Shown here: in pieces, positions 22,089 through 31,552 of the stretch
Layout of the letters: each line of letters begins with the position of its first letter
How positions within the stretch are numbered: the first letter of the stretch is position 1
Origin: Shinisaurus crocodilurus
Taxonomy: Eukaryota; Chordata; Lepidosauria; Squamata; Shinisauridae
Assembly (NCBI GenBank): GCA_021292165.1
Contig: CM037877.1
Span: 205,944,715-206,008,714 of the forward strand
Reading direction: 5' to 3'
Length of the DNA stretch: 64,000 nucleotides
The notes under the pieces: model-generated
Seen by the model: only the letters and a program-made list of their open reading frames with translations
Databases searched by the model: none
What the model was told of the DNA's origin: nothing
Translations under genes and position numbers: made by a program

Positions 22089-22581
22089 GATTGCCTCAGG
22101 AGCTTGGTAGATGAAACCAACCTTGAATTGGAGAGATACAGAGCATTAGCTTGTATATTGACCTAAGTGAAAACTACAGGGCCACTGAAGAAGGCCTTTG
22201 GGCCGAAACGCGTTTGGCTTCTACACACAAGTAAAGAAAGCTTACATGCTGTGAGGACATTCTCTGGAAGCACCAAACAAAAAAACTTTGGCACTAATAA
22301 TACTTCATCTAGAGAGAGAGGTCCTCAAGTCTGAAAGGACATTAGTATCATCTTCAGCCCTTAAGACGTTGTATTTTACAGGTCTAATTGTTTCTGTCTT
22401 ATACATGTTTTATATATATAATTTTTTAAAAAACATTTCTGGAAATTTTTATATTACATTATAAAATTTAATCTATTTTACTATATTTTATGGTTATTTT
22501 TTATATATACAATTCTTGACTTTTAAGTTTCTATGCTTTGTGTTTGTCAGGATTTTAAACATAGTCCCTTGTTGTATGTTT
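22089..22581 (+). mobile_element. ~490-bp insert in the CR1 3' region, with hammerhead-like motif
   Basis: CR1 sequence stops at GAGGTCGTGGGCT and resumes at TCTCCCACTCTGGAGGCAGT. The intervening text is unrelated: it carries CTGAAGA, a GGCC-TTTG-GGCC hairpin and GAAAC (22185-22209), then an A/T-rich second half ending TTGTATGTT. The motif order is that of the hammerhead ribozyme core, found for example in Penelope-like elements. I see no clear target duplication. Class assignment is a guess. Confidence 0.6.
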
Positions 22582-22735
22582 CTCTCCCACTCTGGAGGCA
22601 GTCAAGGTGCAGCTGGACAGACATCTGTCAGAGATGCTTTGACCTAGATTCCTGCATTGAGCAGGGGGTTGGACTCGATGGCCTTGTAGGCCCCTTCCAA
22701 CTCTACTTTTCTATGATTCTATGATTCTATGATTA
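22582..22735 (+). mobile_element. CR1 LINE 3' end
   Basis: Continues the CR1 after the insert: GGAGGCAGTCAAGGTGCAGC, GCAGGGGGTTGGACTCGATG, CCTTGTAGGCCCCTTCCAAC, ending in TTCTATGATTCTATGATTC repeats, the classic CR1 3' microsatellite. The same 3' sequence forms the tail of the 5S-SINEs. Confidence 0.95.
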
Positions 22736-22917
22736 TTTAATATGTAATTTTTTATAACCAGAATGTACCCCGTGTGCACTTTCCAACAACTGTTATCTTC
22801 CCAGTAGGTCAAAGTGCTGGACACTGCTGGTGGAATTATCTCATGGATTTTACACCATGCTCAGTAGCCTACTGCAGTAGACTCCTGTTAAATCCTAGTA
22901 GTACTGGATATTCTCTC

Positions 22918-23160
22918 ATTTATTTATTTGTTATATTTATACCCCGCCTCTTTTCCTGCAAGGAACCCAAGGCGGCTTACATAATCCTCCTCCTCCTCCT
23001 CTCCATTTTATCCTCACAACAACCCTGTGAGGTAGGTTAGGCTGAGAGTCAGTGACTGGCCCAAAGTCACCCAGTGAGTTTCATGGCGGAGCGGGGACTA
23101 GAACCCGGATCTCGCGGAGTCCCAGCCCTACACTCTCACCACTACACCACACTGGCTCTC
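22918..23160 (-). mobile_element. tRNA-derived SINE (squamate type), full length
   Basis: Minus-strand copy. The tail TTTATTTATTTGTTATATTT comes first, then AACCCAAGGCGGCTTACATA, CCAAAGTCACCCAGTGAG and, at the high-coordinate end, the B box complement and CCACTACACCACACTGGCTC (A box complement). Confidence 0.93.
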
Positions 23161-23162
23161 AT

Positions 23163-24055
23163 GCGCAAAGGTATTGTGTAGGCATGCATGGGATCAGAAC
23201 TGATTCCATTCGTCTGATTTTGTGGGACAAACAAAGCTTTCACGTGTTTTGTAATTTATTAGATTGATGTATTAGCCCCTTTGCCTTCCTGATCTTTCAT
23301 CTCTTGTGTCTTCCCAAGAGCTTCCCAAGGCTTCCTTCATTTTGAATTGCAATCAAATCTTTTGATGATCAGAGCTTCCCATTAATGGTTTCATTCTGAA
23401 TTTAATTCATTTCTAGGACATTCCTGCCTAGTTTCACTTTGATGTCTATCCATTTCCTTCTACTATCTCAGAGTGGGGACCAGAAAACCACCTGTTTCTA
23501 CCAACAGAAAGCGGAAACGCACTGCAAATCTGTAGCACATATTTGATTCCTATGAGTATGGTATTTGGGGACTTCACACAGTGCATGATATATTAATTTT
23601 CCATAAAATTCTGATGCAGGGCAGGGGACTATTCATATATAAAACAAGCCCAGACAGTGAGTTATCAGAGCAGGTCTGCTGCAGAGCAGAGATATGAAGT
23701 GAAGTTCCAGGGCACTACTTTGCAGAAAGTGAGCACTTACACATCACCAAGAAAAGAGAACAAAAGAGGACACAGATTTGCATCAAATTTGCATATACTA
23801 ATTAACATATATTGCTGCAAATTTAGAAATAACGGCTACAATTTAAATAAATACAGTACATCTCACCACAGTGGGGATGACTCTAACCAGGTGACCTGTG
23901 TGCCTGCTCGGTCTGCTGTCCAGGTGTAATTGTTGATGGGCAACTTCAAGGCTCTCCCTTCTTATGCTCCTTAACCTTTAAACTGAACTTGGACTGGGCA
24001 GCCCTTCAAATAGAGGACACCTTCAAAATAGATGGCCATTCTCTGACAGCCCTTC
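23163..24055. other. No gene seen
   Basis: No recognisable element. TATATAAAACAAGCC at 23636 resembles a TATA box but there is no other promoter evidence. Confidence 0.45.
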
Positions 24056-24063
24056 AACTAGAG

Positions 24064-24183
24064 CAGGGCTCTCCAACCTTGGGTCCCCAGATGTTTTTGG
24101 CCTACAACTCCCAGCATGCCCCAGCCAGCGTAGGCGGAGTTGTAGGCCAAAAACATCTGGGGACCCAAGGTTGGAGAGCCCTG
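24064..24183. mobile_element. hAT MITE, near-perfect hairpin, exact TSD
   Basis: A 120-bp element made of two identical 48-bp inverted arms (start CAGGGCTCTCCAACCTTGGG) around a ~24-bp centre. Flanks are exact copies of AACTAGAG (24056-24063 and 24184-24191). The lack of arm divergence and the perfect duplication indicate a recent insertion, or gene conversion between arms. Confidence 0.96.
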
Positions 24184-24199
24184 AACTAGAGGACTTTCC

Positions 24200-24850
24200 T
24201 GTGTCAAATAGGTCTGCACCTAACCATAACACGCCAGGCAGTGTATCCACTTCTTAGGAAAGACTAATCTCTATGAATGTGTTGAGCTTTGTTATTTGTG
24301 CTGATTGTTTAGAAGGGGGCCATATAAGCCCCTGTCTGTGACATGACCAGCTTATTTGGGTTTTGAGAGAATATAAAAAGGCGACAATTTTGGAAGATAA
24401 AAAGGCAAAGCGACAGCCATTTGCAGCAGTAAACACCTTGGAAACTTGTTCTCAAATTTTTTCCCCTTCCTTTTTCCTGGCCTCCTCCCGTTTGCTCCCT
24501 CCTCTCTCTTAAGGTAGCAGTGTGGGAGCCTTGCCAATGCATTGTGGTCTCTCGGGGAAGCTTTCCTCTCACTGAAAGAGCCCTTGCGCCTGCCAGCCCA
24601 ATTAAAGCAATGTGAAAGGAAAGCAGCATCTGGAATCACGCTGCCTCTCACAGCCAAGTCACAATTGTTTAGTCTGAAAGTCGTTTCAGGGAGAGCTGAG
24701 CTGGCTGGCTGTGCAGTGGCCCCCACATCTGGATCTGCGGCTAGACAGCCTCTTTGGCTGAGGTCCTGTGTGCATGTGCATTATAAACTTTAGGATATGC
24801 TGACAAGTTGAGAAGTCAGAAAAGGCAGTCACAGCCTCTGCAGCCTCTTT
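24200..24850. other. No gene seen
   Basis: Short open frames overlap on both strands. Unique-looking sequence between two transposons. Confidence 0.45.
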
Positions 24851-24855
24851 CCAAG

Positions 24856-24894
24856 ACACACACGCATGCATGTGCACGCGTGCGCGCACACACG
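24856..24894. repeat. Alternating purine-pyrimidine tract (Z-DNA type)
   Basis: 39 bp of strict alternation built from CA, GCATGCATGTGCACG and TGCGCGCACACACG steps. Rich in CG and CA steps, which favour Z-DNA. Confidence 0.85.
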
Positions 24895-25077
24895 AACAAC
24901 TAAATGCAGTTGTCAGAGGCCGTCTTCCCACTTGCAGCTCTGATCTCCCGAATTGCTGGAGCTGAGCCAAGACACATGAATAAAAATGTTCTCTTCACTT
25001 TGAGTTGAAGGCCCTGTGTTTGCTCGGCTTATATCCTAGCAAGAATGAGATCTACTGCTGGATGCATACAGGTCTGT

Positions 25078-25235
25078 GGCTTATGCTGGCTCAGCTTGTC
25101 TGAGTGTGGAAAGCTAAGCAGGGTCAGGCCTGGTTATTACTTCAATGGGAGACCCCTCCTCTAGTTTCCTGCATTGAGCAGGGGGTTGGACTCGATAGCC
25201 TTGTAGGCTCCTTCCAACTCTATATGAAATCTATG
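25078..25235 (+). mobile_element. 5S-rRNA-derived SINE with CR1-like 3' tail
   Basis: Full-length copy: head GGCTTATGCTGGCTCAGCTT, 5S control region (GGAAAGCTAAGCAGGGTCAG), then the CR1 end (GAGCAGGGGGTTGGACTCGA, CCTTCCAACTCTATATGAAA). One ATGATCT unit near the 3' end is lost. Confidence 0.92.
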
Positions 25236-25825
25236 TTCTCCAAGGAGCACCTCCGAGGGTCAGAGTTTAGATTACTTTGGTCCCTGGGGAGGCCATCTTC
25301 AAATGTGGATGTATCTATTATGTTTCTGAACTTAAAATGTGAACATAACTCTGAGGTCAAACTAGACGTGACATTAAATCTGCTTGCATTTAATGGATCT
25401 AGGTTTTTTCTTCTAAATAACAGCTGTGGTGGGCAGGGGACAGGATTGAGACTGGGTGGTATGGGGAGGGGAATTTAACCTTTTCTACTGGCCATGGTTT
25501 GAATGATTCCCCATCCCAAAGCTGCTATTAGTTCCGGTGGGAGAGAAGCTTCTCATGGCACCAATAGAAGATTCTGCCCAGAGCTAATAGGAGTGGGAGG
25601 CAAAGCAGGGCGGGGAAGATATTTTAATTCGGACCCCACTTTTCACACACTGTGGTCTAGGTCTTGATTGCCCCTCCTCTGTGGCTCTTATTTAGAAGAA
25701 AAAACCTAGATGGATTAAACTCAATCATGCAGCATGATCACATCACTCTAGTGCTTAAGGAGTTGCACTGGCTACCAGTTGCTTGCCGAGTTGAATTCAA
25801 GGTGTTGGTTTTGACCTTTAAAACC

Positions 25826-26426
25826 CAGGGATGTTGAAGAGTCCTTGGTCTCGAGTCACGAGTCGAGTCACGAGTCTTTGGACCCGAGTCTCGAGTCCGA
25901 GTCCGAGTCCTTGGTCCAAAATGGTGACTCCTGAGTCCCGAGTCCTGAGTCACTCCCAAAGCTGACTCCACGAGTCCCTATTAAAATCAATGGGGTTTTT
26001 CCCCAACAAAATAAGGCTACTTCACATGTGTGGCTTAAATAATTTCTAGGCACAAGTGTGCCTTTTTATTTCAAAACTCTGCCACTGATTTTGACAAGAA
26101 CAGACCAGGCAGACAAACCCAAAATAACCAGGCAGGCAGAGGAGGCAGGGAACCCCAAAGCAGGCAGGCAGAGGCAGCCAGACCCAAAATGTCTGAAAGG
26201 TTGCATTTTAGGAAAATGATTTTAAAAAATAAAATCTTCACCGGCGATTGCACTTCTCTCCACTCCTTCTGGCACAGCCCAGGGATGTTGAAGAGTCCTT
26301 GGTCTCGAGTCCCGAGTCGAGTCTCGAGTCCCATTAAAAATATTGGGACTCGAGTCCGACTCGAGTCAGAGGGGGGACTCAGTCCGACTCACGAGTTGAG
26401 TCCTAGAGTCCGAGTCCCCATCCCTG
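25826..26426. mobile_element. GAGTC-rich hAT element, copy 1
   Basis: Starts CAGGGATGTTGAAGAGTCC and ends GAGTCCCCATCCCTG. Exact 8-bp flanks TTAAAACC (25818-25825 and 26427-26434). Both ends consist of closely packed GAGTC/GACTC pentamers, many joined as CTCGAG. A second copy of the left terminus occurs inside at 26279 (CAGGGATGTTGAAGAGTCC). The interior has ATAAGGCTACTTCACATGTG and AAAATGTCTGAAAGGTTGCA, shared with copies 2 and 3. No transposase is encoded. Confidence 0.95.
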
Positions 26427-26489
26427 TTAAAACCCTACACAGCTCCGGCCCAGTTTATCTCAAGGAGCGCTGTGGCGTAACCCCACAAT

Positions 26490-26940
26490 TCAGTTCCCTG
26501 GTGTATGTCTGCATTAGTATGTTTAGTGTGTCTAGAATGTTGAACCGGGTGGGTGTGGTTTGTGATGTCTTGGAAAGGGTGGGGGGAGGAGTATATAAGG
26601 GGAGTTGAGTGAGTTAAGAAGTAGAGTGTTGGTTGTAGTGTGTTGGGAGTGTTAGAGAGTTTGGGAGTTAGGTTAGGTGGGTTATTTGTGTCTTGTCAGG
26701 AGTTTTAAGAGGAATCAGTGATTGTATGAGGAGTGAGAGTATTTGGAGTTATAGGGACTTAGGTTAATTATAAAGTGTTTGGTGTAGGCAGGTTTAAAGT
26801 TATTTTCTGGAACTAAGATTGTGAGAATTAAAATAAACTTATTTTTATTTTGTTTGCTACCCAAATCCTACGTGTCAACTTGGTGTTATTAACCTGCTTT
26901 ACTTTTAAATCTACACCCACACCTTTGTACCCACAGCATC
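26490..26940 (+). mobile_element. LTR-like block (solo LTR candidate)
   Basis: The block interrupts the L2 text. It begins near TGTATGTCTGCATTAG, has a TATA-type box AGTATATAAGG at about 26590 and an AATAAA-type signal in TTAAAATAAACTT at about 26828, and ends near CCTTTGTACCCACA. This layout fits a solo LTR, but I could not place a 4-6 bp target duplication, so the ends are approximate. Part of it (26763-26845) recurs in both arms of the palindrome at 29081-29450. Confidence 0.5.
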
Positions 26941-27479
26941 ATAAATTTAAAAATAGATCCTTAATAACCAGAATTAATCTTTTCCCTCATTAGTAGAGGA
27001 AAGGTTTCATTTGACCCTCCCCTCAGGTTTTTAAGTGTTGATGCTTGGCCTGAGAAGGGTTTATGCGCCTGGTCCTAAAGTGTAAGGGACCGTGTCGTCA
27101 CAAGCGCCTCCAGCAACATCAAGTAGGCCGCTCAACAAGATCTGCCACGGACGGCCTTCTCCTTGTCCCATCAGCCAGAGCAGCCAGGCTGGTTGGGACT
27201 AGGAAGAGGGCCTTCTCTGTGGCGGTCCCCAAGTTGGAACTCCCTTCCTAGTGACCTTTGCCATGCCCCCTCCGTGATGAGCTTCCACCGGGCTTTAAAA
27301 ACATGGCTTTTCAGGCGGGAATATGCGGTGGGTTAGGATTTTTTTTTAAAAAAAATTATACTGTTTTGTTATGTTGTGTTATTATTGTATTGTTTTAGCT
27401 GTACATCGCCCAGGGTGGCCGGGTGGCCGACCAGATGGGCGATTCATAAATGTAATAATAAAAATAAATAAATGCATTT

Positions 27480-28700
27480 CATCTGGTCCTTAAAGTGTAA
27501 CTGTGTTTGTTCGTGAGAGAGTTTGAATTAAGACAAATGCTAGTTTTCTGGGATGCAGTCATTTGATCAGCAGGTGCGAGGTACTGACTGCGCAGGGCAC
27601 TCTTATGGTCCTGCTTCACTGGCAGGTGCGCTGGTATGGCATAGGCTGGCATCAGCGTCATCACTTAGCTTGCTTCTTCCCTGTGTGGGGTGCCTTGTGC
27701 TTGCAGCCTGGCTTCCTCAGTGAAACTGAATGGGTGGCTGGGTCTGGATTCCCGAGGCAAAGTATCTGTTCTGTTCAGGTTTCTGAGAAAACAAGTGCCA
27801 TTATCTGCCCTTCATTTCTTTTTGCTCAGTGGTCAACGTTTTAAAATTCCAAAATGTAATGTGAACAATTTGGTTTATACTTGTTTATATATTGCAAAAG
27901 TTAGTGTAAACTCCATTACATATTTCACCAGGAGGAATTCTGGGAACTGCCCTCATTTTCCATGTTTCTCTACTGGCTCTGATAAGGATGACAAGCTGGA
28001 GATATTTGTTTATATAAGTGAGAGGGGTGCCTTTGTTCTTAAACCATTACAGTCAGAAGGAGCTTTTCCACTGACTTTTCATGACCTCATTCTAGATCTC
28101 GATAGAACTGCTAATGAATTTTCTTCTCTTGGGTTAGGAATTATTTACTGTAATGCAATGCAATAGTCAAAAAGAAAAGGTTGATTAGTGACCTGGGATC
28201 CAACTAGAGAAGCCATGGTACTGACAAATTTGCACCGAACAGACTTTTCCTTGGATTTTTTTGAAATATAAAGGTGCATTTAAAATGATAGATAGCATCA
28301 CTATGATTTCTCCAATGCCTCTGAATTGTCTTTCAAAGAATGCTAATTTCATTTTTATGCACAAACTATATTTTTTTAAAAAGCATTTAAATTCTAGACT
28401 TCTTGAAAATCTTTTGTTTTAATTTTTTTAAAGAGCCAAGATTCAGTTGCCTTAAAGTTTCCCATGTAATTTGTCAATAAAAATGTATTTTTCTGAAATA
28501 CTTTTGGTCCTTTCCAGTATTACTATTACATAAAAGGGATATAAAAGGAAATGGAGCAGCTGTAGCAGGATCCAGATATTAGAGTTCTAATCACAAATCA
28601 GGCCTCCTTTCATATTTTACTGGCAAACAGCAATTTCTGTGTGTGCATGTCATTCATAAATCATGGAATTGATATATTTTGTACTTAGGAATTTGTTCGT
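27480..28700. other. No gene seen
   Basis: A plus-strand frame at 27690-28166 spans 158 codons without known motifs; I treat it as chance. A/T-rich text dominates from 28250 onward. Confidence 0.45.
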
Positions 28701-28709
28701 CTGAAATAA

Positions 28710-28940
28710 TTGGCATAGTGGTTAGGATGTTGGACTGGGACTTGGGAGATCCGGGTTCTAGTCCCCGCTCAGTCATGAAACTCACTGGGTGACTTTGGGC
28801 CAGTCACTGACTCTCAGCCTAACCTACCTCACAGGGTTGTTGTGAGGATAAAATGGAGAGGAGGATGAGGATAATGTAAGCTGCCTTGGGTTCCTTGCAG
28901 GAAAAAAGGCAGGGTATAAATATAATAAATAAATAAATAA
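28710..28940 (+). mobile_element. tRNA-derived SINE, 5' end slightly truncated
   Basis: Begins at TGGCATAGTGGTTAGGATGT, so the first ~12 bp are missing or mutated. B box GGTTCTAGTCC, the body TGACTTTGGGCCAGTCACTG and tail AATAAATAAATAAATAA are intact. Confidence 0.92.
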
Positions 28941-29003
28941 GTGGTCAGTACTAAACTTCAGTCAGTACAGAGAGCTTCAGCTATTGGGTGGTATAGAAAT
29001 GGA

Positions 29004-29031
29004 AATAATAATAACAACAACAACAACAACA
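29004..29031. repeat. (AAT)/(AAC)n microsatellite
   Basis: AATAATAATAACAACAACAAC tract that gives the poly-Asn run in the frame at 28941-29150; it is not a coding gene. Confidence 0.9.
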
Positions 29032-29080
29032 ACCATTTTGTCATTGGCTCCCTGTGCAATATGAAGAATGTTGACAATTT

Positions 29081-29450
29081 CGTGACTCGACTCGTGACTC
29101 GAGACCAAGGACTCTTCAACATCCCTGGTATAAATGCTGTAAGTAAATAAACAAATAAATATAGAAATTTATTTGCAAATTTAGGTTAATTATAAAGTGT
29201 TTGGTGTAGGCAGGTTTAAAGTTATTTTCTGGAACTAAGATTGTGAGTTTGTAAGATTGTAAAATAAGAAGTTTATTTTAATTCTCACAATCTTAGTTCC
29301 AGAAAATAACTTTAAACCTGCCTACACCAAACACTTTATAATTAACCTAAATTTGCAAATAAATTTCTATATTTATTTGTTTATTTACTTACAGCATTTA
29401 TACCAGGGATGTTGAAGAGTCCTTGGTCTCGAGTCACGAGTCGAGTCACG
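29081..29450. repeat. Perfect palindrome, 167-bp arms, 36-bp centre
   Basis: The left arm 29081-29247 is, base for base, the reverse complement of 29284-29450. The arms contain the left terminus of GAGTC hAT copy 2, its target flank (ATAAATGCTGTAAGTAAATA) and part of the LTR-like block. The spacer 29248-29283 includes 18 bp that continue the LTR-like sequence. Identity of the arms points to a very recent fold-back duplication, gene conversion or an assembly artefact. Confidence 0.97.
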
Positions 29451-29915
29451 AGTCTTTGGACCCGAGTCTCGAGTCCGAGTCCTTGGTCCAAAATGGTGAC
29501 TCACGAGTCACAAGTCCCTCCCAAAGCTGACTCCACGAGTCCCTATTAAAATCAATGCGTTTTTTCCCCAACAAAATAAGGCTATTTCAGATGTGTAGCT
29601 TAAATAAATTCTAGGCACAAGTGTGCCTTTTTATTTCAAAACTCTGCAACTGATTTTGGCAAGAACAGACCGGGCAGACAAACCCAAAATGTCTGAAAGG
29701 TTGCATTTTAAGAAAATGATTTTAAAAAATAAACTTGCTGTACTTCCTAAAACCTATCCATGTTGCATTTGAGGAACACGATTTTGGAACACGAGTCCTT
29801 GGTCTCGAGTCCCGAGTCGAGTCTCGAGTCCCATTAAAAATATTGGGACTCGAGTCAGAGGGGAGACTCAGTCCGACTCACGAGTCGAGTCCTCGAGTCC
29901 GAGTCCCCATCCCTG
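29404..29915. mobile_element. GAGTC-rich hAT element, copy 2
   Basis: Same termini as copy 1, 512 bp, with exact 8-bp flanks ATTTATAC (29396-29403 and 29916-29923). The target was an L2/SINE-type 3' end (TACAGCATTTATACCCCACC after removing one duplication). The inner copy of the left terminus has lost its CAGGGATGTTG; only GAGTCCTTGGTCTCGAGTCC (about 29788) remains. Confidence 0.96.
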
Positions 29916-29999
29916 ATTTATACCCCACCCTTTAGCCAAAAAGGCTTCCAGAACAACCTACAAAGATAAGTAGCATGACATTTGAGATAGTGCCGTCTC

Positions 30000-30358
30000 C
30001 CTTACCAGCTTGCCCAGTCACAGATGTCATAAACGGGGCACTTCTGGTGGTTCCACGTGGGCCTGTGGTCCATTTGGAGACCATTCAGAGTAGAGCCGTC
30101 GGTATTGGCTCTTCTCTGTAGAACTCCCTGCCTGTTGGGCAGACACTGATGTTGTTTTGTTTTCAGCAGCTACTGAAGACATTTTGTTTAAACAAGTCTT
30201 CCTTGACTGGGCAGCCACGGTTTTATTGACATAAACTGAAATATTTTAATTCTGTATTTTGATTCTTTTTATCTTTCTTTTTATTGTTCACTGCAGAGGA
30301 ATTTTATTAAATGTAGATTGGTATATAAAATAATGTAAATAAATAAATAAATAAATAA
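30000..30358 (+). mobile_element. L2-type LINE 3' end
   Basis: Decayed C-terminus (TTCTCTGTAGAACTCCCTGC corresponds to a WNSLP-type segment) and a 3' UTR with TTTTATCTTTCTTTTTATTG, GATTGGTATATAAAATAATG and (AAAT)n tail at 30332-30357. Confidence 0.6.
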
Positions 30359-30359
30359 T

Positions 30360-31085
30360 AAATGTTAATCCTCCAATGCCAAATAACCTTTGTAGAAAGC
30401 AGATAAAGTACTTCTTCTGGGTGAAAGTAGATTATTCAAACAAATATCAAGAGATTTGCAGAAAAACTCTGTTGTGAAGGAACTATTGTTCCATGTGGTG
30501 GTGATGGGGAATCCTCCCAAACTGTTGGAGTTGCCAACACTATAGAGTCACTATCTTCTCTATATCTCTATATCTTCACTATCTTCTCAGGACTATTGAG
30601 CATGCCCAGTGATTTCCACCAGTGGAAAATAGCCAGCACAAGAAGGCAGGCAACCTTGAGCAAGGGAAAGGCTAGGAAGCAGCTCCAGATATGAAAGTGT
30701 TAGAAGCCTCATCTAAGTTGGGATTTGTGTTAGCCCTGTTCATGGTGGGCAGTAGAACATCTAAACGTGGGTATTCTCTTTAGCTTTCAGGCCTTCTGAA
30801 AGTTAGCTACTCCACTGAAGCTCTACACACACAGCTACACCCATCTACACCTGCAGAGACAGTGCTACTGTTCCATTCCCCCCCCTCCCCAAAGTCAGAT
30901 TTTTGATGGTCTGAGAAAAGACAGAAGCACGCAGGGAGAATACAGGAGGGCAATGTTCTGATGCTGACATCATGTAGATGACCCGTAAAAAGCAAGAGAA
31001 TAAAGTATGGCAATCCATGCTAATGGCTTACTTTATTTACCCATTGTAAATAAAAGTTTCTGTGCTGTTGTCTTGAATAATCAGT
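30360..31085. other. No gene seen
   Basis: A small duplication (TATCTTCTCTATATCTCTATATCTTC) lies near 30555. No exon or repeat family recognised. Confidence 0.45.
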
Positions 31086-31092
31086 GCCCTAT

Positions 31093-31549
31093 GGGCAGCA
31101 CAATCCTATGAGGGTGTCTGCAACCCTCTGAAGCCAGAGGATTGTGGACACCCAATTGAGGGTAGGAGGAACGCAGAGGATAGGATATCCTCTGTGCTTC
31201 TTCCGCCCTCAAAAACATCTAGATGGCTGATTTTGGCCATCTAAATGTTCCCCCTTCCTCCCGAGGAGGAGAGACTGAAGCACCACCTGGATTCTTCGTA
31301 AGATGGCAGCGCCTCGGCCCTCCCCTCCCCTCCCTGCCCCGGGCATGCCCCCCCAAAGGGGGAACCGAGCACGATCTTCCATGCTTGGTTTCCCTTCGGC
31401 ACAGAAAGAACCACTCTGGCACTGAGGTGGGGGTGGGTGGACACTCTTGAGGTTCTGTGACCTTGGAAAGGATTTCCGAGGTCGTAGTGCCTTCTGTGGG
31501 TCTTCCTATGTCCCTCCAGACAAGGTTGGAGGGACATAGGATTGCGCCC
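31093..31549. mobile_element. Harbinger-like MITE, long form
   Basis: Left end GGGCAGCACAATCCTATG and right end ACATAGGATTGCGCCC are inverted repeats. The right flank is TAA and the left TAT, consistent with the 3-bp TWA target of PIF/Harbinger transposons. The interior resembles the other long copies only in parts. No coding capacity. Confidence 0.75.
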
Positions 31550-31552
31550 TAA

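Larger units (their letters stand above)
25722..27478 (+). pseudogene. L2-type LINE 3' half, split by two later insertions
   Basis: Segment one (25722-25825) encodes LKELHWLPVACRVEFKVLVL, a hallmark of the L2-like ORF2 C-terminus. After the hAT element the frame continues as LHSSGPVYLKERC (26435-26475) when one target copy is skipped. After an LTR-like block it resumes with RSTRSATDGLLLVPSARAA and GTRKRAFSVAVPK (about 27110-27235). The 3' UTR (ACATGGCTTTTCAGGCGGGA, GTACATCGCCCAGGGTGGCC) ends in TAATAATAAAAATAAATAAA. The reverse transcriptase core is absent. Confidence 0.8.

Noticed and set aside
23636..23650. TATATAAAA as a promoter
   Set aside because: A lone TATA-like word without initiator, conserved flank or downstream exon is not enough.
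27690..28166. 158-codon open frame
   Set aside because: No domain recognised and it overlaps another frame; likely chance.
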